Source: Cloacimonetes bacterium SCGC AAA252-N17
GTDB taxonomy: Bacteria > Cloacimonadota > Cloacimonadia > JGIOTU-2
Assembly: GCA_000404785.1 (NCBI GenBank)
Contig: ASNI01000026.1
Span: 1 to 35,125, forward strand
Length of the DNA stretch: 35,125 bases
Direction: 5' to 3'
The translations under genes and the position numbers were made by a program. Of the stretch, positions 16,921-24,284 are shown one piece after another. The notes under the pieces are model-generated. The model was not told the DNA's origin, searched no databases, and was given only the letters and a program-made list of their open reading frames with translations. Every line of letters starts with the position of its first letter. Within the stretch, counting starts at the first letter, position 1.

Positions 16921-17583
16921 ATGGAAATTGATATTAAGAAATTTACTTACGTTACCGGCTTGATTGGCAGCTGAGTAATAATTTTGCTTTCAGTAATTAC
17001 TGCGCTTGTATATCAGGGTACTCAGGGGGAGCATTATTCACCCCTCAATCATTTCATTTCCGAACTCGGGCAAAGGGGAGTTTCCGAATTTGCACCGCTT
17101 TTCAATATCGGGCTCATGATTGGTGGTCTGCTTTTTGCATTATTTATGCTTGGACTCGGCATGCACATAAAGAAATTCTATGCGTATATTGCTGCCGGGC
17201 TCGGTGTTATCACAGGCATTGCATGCGGCTTGGTTGGTGTGTTCCCCATGAATAATATGCACATTCACGTACCGGTTGCTTTGACTTTTTTCCGTGGCGG
17301 GCTGATCACGATTTTGTTTTTTACATTAATTTTCCTTTTTGATAAGCAGAAAAAGATCTCCAAATGGATGATTATTCCCGGTGGAATTACTGTGCTGGCT
17401 TTTGCAGCTTTCTTGACCATACCTAAAATGTTGGGATATGCAACAGGCACTTCTCTTTCTGTGCCCGATGTCCGACCTGCATTCTGGCTGAATCCATTCC
17501 TCGAATGGCTTGTTTTTCTGACGGTTATTTGCTGGGTGATTTCTTTGTCCTGGTATTTGGTGAAGCGGAGCGAAAAAAATTAG
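16921..17583 (+). pseudogene. DUF998 family membrane protein with an in-frame TGA in the first membrane helix
   Basis: The natural start is ATG 16921 (AAGGA just upstream), reading MEIDIKKFTYVTGLIGS, then TGA (16972-16974), then VIILLSVITALVYQG in the same frame to TAG at 17581-17583. The rest is a typical DUF998 protein: about six membrane helices with the motif HFISELGQRGVSEFAPLFNIGLMIGG after the first helix and GVFPMNNMHIHVPVALTFF in the middle. Restoring the stop as a sense codon such as TGG gives 220 residues, a normal family length. Without read-through, only a TTG at 16984 could start a 199-residue product, and it lacks a ribosome site and half of helix 1. A nonsense mutation is the simplest reading. 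Function of the family is unknown. Confidence 0.75.
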
Positions 17584-17589
17584 AAAGAA

Positions 17590-17640
17590 CCTCACCCCAG
17601 CCCTCTCTTTCGAAGGAGAGGTAATCAAAGTATGGTGAGG
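17590..17640. repeat. REP-like nested hairpin downstream of the DUF998 gene
   Basis: Outer arms CCTCACC (17590-17596) and GGTGAGG (17634-17640) enclose an inner stem CCTCTC (17602-17607) with GAGAGG (17616-17621). Sequences of the form cctcacccc-agccctctc-nn-gagaggn-ggtgagg are scattered through many bacterial genomes. There is no U-tract, so it is not a classic terminator. Confidence 0.6.
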
Positions 17641-17755
17641 ATGGTTATAAATAACTATTTGACAAAAAATGCAGAAAAATGAAATATGAACTTAGAATTG
17701 GATTTGGTTTTGGATTTAAAATTGAAATGCCCTGTTTATGCATGTTTGCTTTGGG

Positions 17756-18167
17756 TTAGGTGTCAAAGGTAGGATATAATATCTCAACAGCTGTCGGATA
17801 TGATTGAGTATTATCAACAGTGAGATTTATTGGATCACTATCTGTTTTATTGTTGCTCTCGTCATAAGCTCTAATTGTTATTGTATGAGATGATCCATCT
17901 TCGTAAATGTTTGTATCCCAGATAAGAGAATAAGGCTCTGTTTCATCAATACTTGTAGTTGCATCCCCATCAACCCATAGTACAACTTTATCAATTTTAT
18001 CGTTATCAATAGCTACGCAATTTATGATTGCATATTCATATACCGTTGTTCCTGTCTGAGGATTAGTAATTGTTACAGTTGGCGGAGTTGTATCTGGTCC
18101 AGTCCGTTTTTCACAACCAACAAAAAAAACAAAAGAAAGTGATTATAATTAATAATGCTTTTCTCAT
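17756..18167 (-). pseudogene. Frameshifted lipoprotein with an Ig-like domain
   Basis: A good ribosome site (AGGAG) precedes ATG 18165-18167, which reads MRKALLIIITFFCFF and then leaves frame at a run of eight T (eight A at 18122-18129 on the plus strand). Removing one T gives FFVGCEKRTG, a perfect lipobox (V-G-C). An open frame then runs to TAA at 17756-17758: PPTVTITNPQTGTTVYEY, IDKVVLWVDGD, YSLIWDTN, HTITIRAYDESNNKTDSDPI. This is a bacterial Ig-like domain. The protein ends soon after VDNTQSYPTAVEIL, where relatives would continue into further domains, so the 3' end also looks truncated. The T8 run could be a phase-variable switch, a permanent mutation or a sequencing error. Confidence 0.7.
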
Positions 18168-18192
18168 ATTATATCTCCTATTAAACTATATT

Positions 18193-18327
18193 GCAGCTAA
18201 CGATTAGTATATGAGGCGTTGGGTATTTCGAAGCACCTCATTTTCAATCCGCTAGAATGTTTATTTATATTCATAATCTTCAATTTAACCACTTGCTGCC
18301 CAATGACTTATATACATTGTTAGCTGC
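18193..18327. other. Integron attC-like recombination site
   Basis: The outer arms GCAGCTAAC (18193-18201) and GTTAGCTGC (18319-18327) have the AAC/GTT polarity of attC R-boxes. The complementarity continues inward: 18202-18223 against 18299-18318, through TATAT and TTGGG, with two unpaired bases in the left arm. Unpaired (extrahelical) bases are typical of attC hairpins. Total length is 135 bp with a loop of about 75 nt, within the known attC range (about 55-140 bp). It lies directly downstream of the minus-strand toxin-antitoxin pair, the normal place of an attC after its cassette gene. No integrase is seen, so the call is structural only. Confidence 0.5.
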
Positions 18328-18390
18328 TGGGCTTTCTTCATTCCATTGCTTTTTATGTTTGCCAATTCCTTTTTTCTGCGGTGGCATTGC

Positions 18391-18446
18391 AGGCTCTTCT
18401 GTAGGTTTTGGTTTAGCGAGGCTTGTGCGACCTGCAAATGTGCCTG
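18391..18446. repeat. Degenerate direct repeat, copy 1, flanking the toxin-antitoxin pair
   Basis: The sequence GGCTCTTCTG...GGTTTAGCG...TGCAAATGTGCCTG recurs in the same orientation, diverged, at 20231-20288. Best conserved parts are GCTCTT-TG, TTTTGG-TTTAGCG and TGCAAATGTGC. The two copies bracket the XRE/toxin module. Confidence 0.6.
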
Positions 18447-18463
18447 GAATTAGGGTTGATTAT

Positions 18464-18989
18464 TTATTTTTTCTTTACAATAAACTCAAATTCATTGGCC
18501 TCAAAAAACTCAAATAGATTCATGTGTCTAATATTATAATGTTTGCAAGCAGCGGGCAATCTTGTTGCTTTTCGCTCACTCTCGGTTGTTACCATTACAT
18601 AAGCTGATTGGTCACCGAACATTCCGTCTTGTTCCATTATTTCAACCAACATTGCGACAAGCCAAGGGTCCGCCTGGTCTTTTTCCGATTCTGCATCAAT
18701 CAGTTTTGGAAAATTTCGTAAAATATTAGGCACTAACTCAAGTTGTCTTTGCGATGTTGAAATAAAATTAGACCTGAACTTATTTAACCATAGAGCAAGG
18801 TCATCTTTTTTCCCAGTCTTTGGAACAATCTCATCAAATACAATTTGGTGTGATAAAATCTTTTTACGGTTAAATAAGTCATCTAAATAGTGACCATAAA
18901 TCAGGTATCATCCGCATTGGATAAAAACGATGCATGGTTATAAATGCACTGGCATCAACGCAGTATATTTCTCTTACATCAGATTTCAT
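18464..18989 (-). pseudogene. DUF4411 (PIN-like) toxin, frameshifted
   Basis: From ATG 18987-18989 the frame reads MKSDVREIYCVDASAFITMHRFYPM and PDLW, then runs to a stop. Dropping one base near 18893 continues it as HYLDDLFNRKKILSHQIVFDEIVPK, then PWLVAMLVEIMEQD, AYVMVTTESERKATRLPAACKHYNI and MNLFEFFEANEFEFIVKKK to a stop at 18464. The order is that of DUF4411 proteins, a PIN-domain-like family: the first acidic residue in VDASAF, a VFDEI helix, a D-PW segment and a late VTTE. Restored length is about 174 residues. DUF4411 genes usually lie just after an XRE/ImmA-IrrE gene, as here, and act as the toxin. The start overlaps that upstream gene by 11 bp. The single-base insertion should inactivate the toxin. 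Confidence 0.8.
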
Positions 18990-20082
18990 TTATTAACCGA
19001 TTAACTCTTAAACCAAGTGCATGAGCAGCATCCGTATAGTTAATACGGTTTGTGCCGATTGCTTCAAAAACGATATTATAAAAAGTCTCACCTCTGGAAG
19101 CTTTACTTTTAACCTCAGGTAATACAAAACCTTTCTTTTTGGGTTTGTCTTTTTTATAAGTAGCTTTTATCTCATCAAGTAAAGTGTAAAACTTAACATC
19201 AGGCAACATTCCTTCTTCTTTTAACCTGCGAAGATAAACTTCACGGCTAACTTTTAATTTGCGAGCATAGGTTGTGATATCCATTAAATCATCCGTTGGG
19301 ACAAGTGTATTGACCGGAGCCAATAAGTTACCTGCAAATGTATTGCATGCCCATTCTTCTTTTTGATTTTGCTCCACATTGTCAACCAAACACATACTGG
19401 ATTGATGTCTGATAATATGAGCCAATTCATGAAAAAGGGTGAAAACGCGACCTGTATAACTATGATTGATGTTGGTTACAATAATGTATGGCAAACTGTT
19501 AGTCATGCAAAAGCCTTGAAGTTCATCTATTGGCATGGAAAATTGAAAAATTAGTATGCCCAATTTTTCTTCAATAGCTATTCTCCAATTTCTATAAGCT
19601 TCACTTTCAGACTTCCATTTTAGTTGTTGTTCTATATCAATTCCTATCAATGCCCTTAATTGTGCAATAATTTCAATTTCACTTTTTAACGTTTCAATTT
19701 CTTTTAACCAGCTTAATTTTTTGTTCCAATAATTATCACCTTCAAGGTCATTAGCTATTCTCTGCCAATGAGCACTCCTTCTTAAAGTGAGTAATATTTC
19801 TTTAGAAAGAAAACTATCAGCAGGCGATAAATTTCTAAAGTCTTTTGGCTTTTTTATCTTGACTGGGACTTCAGGCAAGAAGAAAATAGCAAGTTGTCGT
19901 TTATAATAAGTAGCCAGGTTTTGCAATTTACCAAAGGGGATTTCTTTCCCCTCTTCTTCCCAATTGAGATACCGATTGGATTCAACAGAAAGCTTAACGG
20001 CTACCTCTTCAACATGGTAGCCTGCTTCCTGCCTTGCCCACAGCAAAACCTTCGGGTTGATATTTACATTAATTCTTACCAT
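18979..20082 (-). CDS. XRE-family regulator fused to an ImmA/IrrE metallopeptidase domain (antitoxin)
   Basis: A 367-residue protein with an N-terminal helix-turn-helix (about 10-65: VLLWARQEAGYHVEEVAVKLSV, YLNWEEEGKEIPFGKLQNLATYYK) and a C-terminal ImmA/IrrE zinc-peptidase domain with HELAH (218-222). A likely third ligand is in EEWACNTFAGNLLAP (about 242-256). The family (COG2856 with XRE) represses its own operon and is paired with DUF4411-type toxins; the peptidase may cleave or release the partner. The frame is complete and has no lesion, in contrast to the toxin gene it overlaps. It is likely self-regulated, but I could not identify an operator in the AT-rich upstream region. A C-terminal region after about 300 is less conserved. 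Confidence 0.9.
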   Translation of the reverse strand: MVRINVNINPKVLLWARQEAGYHVEEVAVKLSVESNRYLNWEEEGKEIPFGKLQNLATYYKRQLAIFFLPEVPVKIKKPKDFRNLSPADSFLSKEILLTLRRSAHWQRIANDLEGDNYWNKKLSWLKEIETLKSEIEIIAQLRALIGIDIEQQLKWKSESEAYRNWRIAIEEKLGILIFQFSMPIDELQGFCMTNSLPYIIVTNINHSYTGRVFTLFHELAHIIRHQSSMCLVDNVEQNQKEEWACNTFAGNLLAPVNTLVPTDDLMDITTYARKLKVSREVYLRRLKEEGMLPDVKFYTLLDEIKATYKKDKPKKKGFVLPEVKSKASRGETFYNIVFEAIGTNRINYTDAAHALGLRVNRLINEI

Positions 20083-20597
20083 TTAATTTTATCCGGCGAA
20101 GTTATTAATTAAATTTTATTTTAGTGATTTTATCTTCAAACTTCAATAAGCGTATTTGCAACCGTTTCCGTTCTTCTTAGTCATTTATTCAGTTTTTTAT
20201 CGTTAATATTCTCTAAGTGTTGGCAAGAGCAAGCTCTTTTGCAATTTTGGGTTTTAGCGTGAGCCCATATATATTGCAAATGTGCTTGTTGTACACTTGC
20301 TTTCTATTTGTCTCGTCCTGAATTTCCTTTTCTATTGGCAAACATCATTTCTTTCGTTTATTATTTTCTTAGCCTTACAGCTAACGATTGTATTCCCGTC
20401 ATTTATCGCGTATACCCCCCAAATTGGGTGTGTATACGACAATTGTCGTGGATTTTGGTTTTAGTTTCTTTCATAATATTTTTCATTATTTAAACAGTTC
20501 TTTTCGTCCAATTTCATAATTAACAACAGCATTCAGCTCAGTTAATACTCTTTTATTTTATATCCTTCCTTGTTGTCAAATTTTGTTATAAATTAAA
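20083..20597. other. Gene-free region upstream of the toxin-antitoxin pair
   Basis: Contains the second copy of the flanking direct repeat (20231-20288) and a solo attC-type left arm ACAGCTAACGATTG (20388-20401) matching the one at 18193. It also holds a hairpin GTATAC...GTATAC around a CCCCCC-AAATT-GGG core (about 20411-20437). The right arm of the second attC-like site is not found. Short open frames here have no ribosome site or family resemblance. Confidence 0.5.
20231..20288. repeat. Degenerate direct repeat, copy 2, flanking the toxin-antitoxin pair
   Basis: Diverged second copy of 18391-18446, in the same orientation, sharing GCTCTT-TG, GGGTTTTAGCG and TTGCAAATGTGC-TG. With copy 1 it brackets the module, as expected if whole cassettes are bounded by related sequences. 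Confidence 0.6.
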
Positions 20598-20601
20598 TTT
20601 G

Positions 20602-20780
20602 AAACTTGAGACATGTCTGCTGCGCTTATAGGTGAGTCGGAGAGCATGTCTTAAGTTGTCGCGCTTGCGAATTACTTATCACAAGCTCTTCGACTTGTGA
20701 CAAGATAATTCCTACTTCCCTCTATCAAATATCGAAGTTGGGCAGAATTCCTCGATCCTCTCAATAATCCTTTCTGCCTG
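20602..20780. repeat. Tandem duplication of the deoxynucleoside kinase 3' end, outer copy
   Basis: This block repeats 20785-20943 (inner copy). It includes a second, out-of-context version of the last ~20 codons of the kinase gene: on the minus strand it reads A-E-R-I-I-E-R-I-E-E-F-C-P-T-S-I-F-D-R-G-K and stop, against ...EKIEEFCPPSIFDIGK in the gene. Relative to the inner copy it has an extra ~21 bp in its hairpin loop. Several substitutions show the duplication is not brand new. Confidence 0.85.
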
Positions 20781-20784
20781 CTTA

Positions 20785-20943
20785 AAACTTGAGACATGTC
20801 GTAGAGCATGTCTTAAGTTGTATATATTTACGAATTACTTATCACAAGCTCTTCGACTTGTGACAAGATAATTCCTACTTCCCTATATCAAATATTGAAG
20901 GTGGGCAGAACTCCTCAATCTTCTCGATAATCCTTTCTGCCTG
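20785..20943. repeat. Tandem duplication of the kinase 3' end, inner copy, with two hairpins
   Basis: Inner copy, overlapping the true kinase C-terminus. It contains a 13-bp stem with one mismatch (AACTTGAGACATG at 20786-20798, CATGTCTTAAGTT at 20807-20819) and a 7-bp stem TCACAAG/CTTGTGA (20842-20848 and 20857-20863). Either hairpin could end or stabilise the kinase mRNA, though no U-tract follows. Confidence 0.8.
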
Positions 20944-21567
20944 TGCTTCGACTTCCTTTTCTGTACAATTATTTGTATTTATCTCAAGAACCTGGGTCAT
21001 TTTCCTGGCTCGCGGAATCCAATTATCATACTCATCATTTAGCTGCTGAAGATAACTTTTCGGAATACTTTTTTCGCTTTCTCTTCCACGCTGCTGTATT
21101 CGCTCAACAAGCTCGTCCACATCAGCACGCAGGTACACGATCAAGTCGGGATCCTGCAAATAATAGGTCATATTTTTAAAAAGGTCCTGGTAATTCTCAA
21201 AATCACGTTCGGTCATAGAGCCATTTTTATAAAGGGTTCGTGCAAAAATTTCTGCGTCTTCATAAATGGTTCTGTCCTGAATGCATGAGATGTTGTTATC
21301 AACGATCTTTTTCTGCATCTCAAATCGCTTTGAGAGAAAGTACACTTGCAGGTGAAAACTCCATCTGTCCATATCCGCATAAAAGTCATCGAGATAGGGA
21401 TTTGTAATGACCGGCTCGTAGTACGCTTCCCATTGCAGCTTTTCGCTGATCAGCCGGGTCATGGTGGTTTTGCCCACGCCGATATTTCCTGCGATTGCAA
21501 TAAAATAATGGTCTTCTGTGGTGCTTCCAGAATCATTCATGGGTCGAAAATCTTTTGCTCTGATCAT
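20875..21567 (-). CDS. Deoxynucleoside kinase (dAdo/dGuo kinase type)
   Basis: A 230-residue P-loop kinase that phosphorylates deoxynucleosides to monophosphates in nucleotide salvage. Walker A GNIGVGKT is at 27-34 and the catalytic DRT with the following IYEDAEIFA is at 98-109. The LID arginines are in LVERIQQRGRESEKSIP, and the substrate-pocket stretch ...RWSFHLQVYFLSKRF matches the dCK/dGK family. Specificity for dA, dG or dC cannot be read from sequence alone. About 18 N-terminal residues precede the conserved core; an internal ATG at codon 10 is an alternative start. The final 20 codons are duplicated downstream. It stands alone, more than 220 bp from era. Confidence 0.92.
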   Translation of the reverse strand: MIRAKDFRPMNDSGSTTEDHYFIAIAGNIGVGKTTMTRLISEKLQWEAYYEPVITNPYLDDFYADMDRWSFHLQVYFLSKRFEMQKKIVDNNISCIQDRTIYEDAEIFARTLYKNGSMTERDFENYQDLFKNMTYYLQDPDLIVYLRADVDELVERIQQRGRESEKSIPKSYLQQLNDEYDNWIPRARKMTQVLEINTNNCTEKEVEAQAERIIEKIEEFCPPSIFDIGK

Positions 21568-21792
21568 ATATGATCCTTCGTTATTTATTTATAAAGCATT
21601 ATTAATATTTTGAATTTCAAAATCAGAATTTCAAATGACAAATAAAATGTCAAAATTTAAATGGCAAAGCAGATATGCAACATTGGCCAGTACACTGGTA
21701 TGCTTCGAGAACCTCAGCATGACAGCGAATTTAATTATTGTTAATCTACCCCATTTCTAAATATTTAGATATTAGAAATTATACCATCAGGA
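21568..21792. other. Intergenic region between era and the kinase gene, with a REP-like palindrome
   Basis: AT-rich and gene-free. At 21700-21723 lies ATGCTTCGAGAACCTCAGCATGAC, an imperfect palindrome (ATGCT-GAG/CTC-AGCAT) that resembles the REP-like 'tcatgctgag...tcgaagcat' sequences common in many bacterial genomes. Confidence 0.45.
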
Positions 21793-22686
21793 TTACTTAT
21801 ACCCGAATTCTTTTAACACTCTTTCTTTTTTCCGCCAGTTTTTGCGTATTTTTATCCAAAGATTAAGTCGTATTTTTTTCTGAGTAAGGTAATGAATATC
21901 GCGCTGTGCAGCAAGGCGTATCTCTTTTATCATTTCTCCGTTTTTGCCGATGATGATCTTTTTTTGGGAATGGGATTCCACAAAAACGTTAGCCCACACC
22001 TCTGCCCGGTCATCCTCTTCTTCATACATGTCAACAGTAACTGCAGTGGAATAAGGTATTTCCTGGTGAAGATGCAGAAATATTTTCTCGCGGATGATCT
22101 CCTGTGCAAAGAAGCGCATGTTGCGGTCTGAAATATTATCAATAGGATAATATGGGGGATGGATCGGGAGCAGCACAAGGATCTTTTCTAACAATTCGTT
22201 GATCCCGATGCTTTTTTTCGCTGAAATAAAAAAAATGTCCTCAAAACCCCAGTCAATAAGTGTGGCATTTGCCTCTTTAAGTGTTTTTTCATTTTTTGCA
22301 ATATCAATTTTATTAATGACTGCGAGTTTTGGGATCTTTGATTTCAGGAGGATACCGCTAACCTGCGTGTCATAATCTGTGGGAAAGGTTTCGATGTCGA
22401 TTATAAACAGGAGGACTTCGGCATCCTTAAGCGCTTCGGAGATCGAAGTTTGCATTTTTTCCTGAAGAAGATAGCGTGGTTTCAGAAAGCCGGGTGTATC
22501 AATAAAAACGATTTGATAATCATCGCGGGAGAGAATACCAAGCAGGTTCTGGCGCGTGGTTTGAGGTTTGGGAGTCGTGATGGAAAGCTTCTCGCCGAGA
22601 AAGGCATTCATCAAACTGGATTTGCCCACATTTGGTTTTCCGATTATGGACACAAATCCTGCCCTAAAATTCATCTGTTCAGACAT
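21793..22686 (-). CDS. era: GTPase Era (16S rRNA/30S assembly)
   Basis: A 297-residue GTPase that binds the 3' end of 16S rRNA and acts as a checkpoint in small-subunit maturation. G1 GKPNVGKS is at 16-23, followed by the G2 region TTPKPQTTRQN, G3 DTPGF, G4 NKID and G5 SAKKSIGINEL. The C-terminal KH domain has VFVESHSQKKIIIGKNGEMIKEIRLAAQRDI and ends with a basic tail. Length is typical (about 300). The start overlaps the end of holA by 8 bp. The run deacetylase-uppP-scpB-holA-era is tightly packed, with small overlaps or gaps of a few bases, and is probably one transcript. Confidence 0.97.
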   Translation of the reverse strand: MSEQMNFRAGFVSIIGKPNVGKSSLMNAFLGEKLSITTPKPQTTRQNLLGILSRDDYQIVFIDTPGFLKPRYLLQEKMQTSISEALKDAEVLLFIIDIETFPTDYDTQVSGILLKSKIPKLAVINKIDIAKNEKTLKEANATLIDWGFEDIFFISAKKSIGINELLEKILVLLPIHPPYYPIDNISDRNMRFFAQEIIREKIFLHLHQEIPYSTAVTVDMYEEEDDRAEVWANVFVESHSQKKIIIGKNGEMIKEIRLAAQRDIHYLTQKKIRLNLWIKIRKNWRKKERVLKEFGYK

Positions 22687-23689
22687 TTTTGCACAACCTA
22701 TATATCATCATTTCAAGAATGGTTTTGTTAAGCTTTGCATCCACAGATTTGAGTTTTTTGTCAGCTTCCAGCAGTAGTGCAAAGATCAGGTCAAAATTTT
22801 CAAGCGAATAATATTCGGAAGAATTCATGAATGACTTCAAGCCCCAGCCGCCAAGCGAGCGTTCAATTTCTGTCTTTGATCTGTTCTGCTGAAACCGTTG
22901 AATGAGAATATCCCAAAGCGTGGTATAGAATCGTGTAAGCATAGTGACGATAAGCACAGGCGACATATTATTTGCCATAAGGTTTTCCAGCACTTTTATT
23001 GATTGCCCCAAATTACGCTGAGTTAATGCATTTTGAAGCTCGTGGATAGTGTTCCCTTTTGAAATGCCAATACATGCCTGCACGTCTTCGGGAGTAATGT
23101 GAGTTCTGCCCCCGGAGTAAAGCGCAACTTTTTCCAGTTCGCTGTGAAGTTCCTGGAAATTAAGCCCAATGTAATCAACCATGATACGCGCAGCATCATT
23201 ATCAATTGTCTTATTTAGAGCAGTGGATTCTTCTCTAAGAAAGCGGATCGCCTCGCTCTCATTATAAGGATGATAGAAATAATATGTTTGTGCGAACTTT
23301 GCAATCTTGGCATAAATTCCGGAACGGGTATTTTCCTTATCGGATTCGATCACAAAGATAGTATCCGGGATCGGTTTTTCAAGATACTCAGCTATTTTTT
23401 TCTTATAGACAATGTGCATTGATTGGAAATTTCGCAGAATGACCAATTTTTTATCGGAAAGCATTGGTGGAGTTTGCAGTGCTTCCATGACCTCATTAGC
23501 TTTCGCTTCCTCTCCAAAGAATATATCGAAATTGAAATCCATCACATTGGGTGGAACGATTGCAGTTTTGAGCTGATGAAATGCTTTATCTTTCAGGAAA
23601 CTTTCTTCATCTGTGAAGAAGTAATTATTGTGAATGATCCCTTTTTGAAGCTCAGCTTTGAGGTCCCAGTATTTAAGTTTTTTATTCAT
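22679..23689 (-). CDS. holA: DNA polymerase III, delta subunit
   Basis: A 336-residue clamp-loader subunit that opens the beta sliding clamp at primed DNA. The order fits HolA: an N-terminal Rossmann-like part (NNYFFTDEESFLKDKAF, then DIFFGEEAKANEVMEALQTPPMLSDKKLVILRNFQSM), a middle part with VIESDKENTRSGIYAKI, and a helical C-terminal domain with AARIMVDYIGLNFQELHSELEKVALYSG. As usual for delta, it lacks a functional Walker A. Length is normal (about 330-345). It overlaps scpB at its start (8 bp) and era at its end. Confidence 0.93.
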   Translation of the reverse strand: MNKKLKYWDLKAELQKGIIHNNYFFTDEESFLKDKAFHQLKTAIVPPNVMDFNFDIFFGEEAKANEVMEALQTPPMLSDKKLVILRNFQSMHIVYKKKIAEYLEKPIPDTIFVIESDKENTRSGIYAKIAKFAQTYYFYHPYNESEAIRFLREESTALNKTIDNDAARIMVDYIGLNFQELHSELEKVALYSGGRTHITPEDVQACIGISKGNTIHELQNALTQRNLGQSIKVLENLMANNMSPVLIVTMLTRFYTTLWDILIQRFQQNRSKTEIERSLGGWGLKSFMNSSEYYSLENFDLIFALLLEADKKLKSVDAKLNKTILEMMIYRLCKNV

Positions 23690-24281
23690 CAGAATTTTCA
23701 GTGAGTAGTTCGAGTTGGTCTTTTGTTTTCATGTTCTGGGGTTCGGCAATATCTGTCGCCATAAGCTCACGTATCTGGTGAAGATTGGGAAGGTCTTCAA
23801 TATCATTGAGTCCGAAAAATTCGAGGAATTTATCAGTTGTCGTATAGAGCAGCGGACGCCCGAAGGTTTTCATCCTGCCCGCAATTTTGATAAGCTTCAC
23901 TTCCAGTAGATTTTTTATATGATATTGAGAATTCACTCCTCGGATCGCATCTACTTTTGGGCGTGTAATTGGCTGATGGTAAGCGACAATCGCAAGCACT
24001 TCAAGAGCGGAAGAAGTCAAACTGATTTCTTTTTTCTCTTTGTATAATTTTTCAATAAGATGATAATACTGCCGATCTGTTGCAAACTTGTAGCCGCCTG
24101 CGATCTTTCTGATGCAGAAGGTTCTCCCCTGATCGCTGTATTCAAGGTTCAATTGCGCAATCAATTTATCGACATCTTGGCTATCATCAATTTCAAGAAA
24201 ATGAGCTATCTGTTCAGCCGAGATAGGTTTATCTGAAGCAAAAACAAGCACTTCAATTGATTTTTTTGGATTCTTTGTCAT
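23682..24281 (-). CDS. scpB: Segregation and condensation protein B
   Basis: A 199-residue winged-helix protein that, with ScpA and SMC, forms the bacterial condensin complex for chromosome compaction and segregation. The N-terminal winged helix includes SIEVLVFASDKPISAEQIAHFLEI. The second includes the strongly conserved SSALEVLAIVAYHQPITRPKVDAIRGVNS followed by GRMKTFGRPLLYTTTDKFLEFFGLNDIEDLP, a near-diagnostic stretch. No scpA or smc is in the window. It starts 3 nt after the uppP stop and its end overlaps holA. Confidence 0.97.
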   Translation of the reverse strand: MTKNPKKSIEVLVFASDKPISAEQIAHFLEIDDSQDVDKLIAQLNLEYSDQGRTFCIRKIAGGYKFATDRQYYHLIEKLYKEKKEISLTSSALEVLAIVAYHQPITRPKVDAIRGVNSQYHIKNLLEVKLIKIAGRMKTFGRPLLYTTTDKFLEFFGLNDIEDLPNLHQIRELMATDIAEPQNMKTKDQLELLTENSDE

Positions 24282-24284
24282 AAT

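Noticed and set aside
18257..18517. 86-codon plus-strand frame over the attC-like region and toxin end
   Set aside because: It overlaps the palindrome arm, the direct repeat and the end of the toxin gene; composition and content fit non-coding repeat sequence.
20282..20493. Two overlapping ~60-codon frames upstream of the XRE gene
   Set aside because: No ribosome site, no family resemblance, and located in repeat-rich AT sequence; random hydrophobic open frames.
22450..22777. Plus-strand frames opposite era and holA starts
   Set aside because: Shadows of two well-conserved overlapping genes; no ribosome site and no recognisable product.
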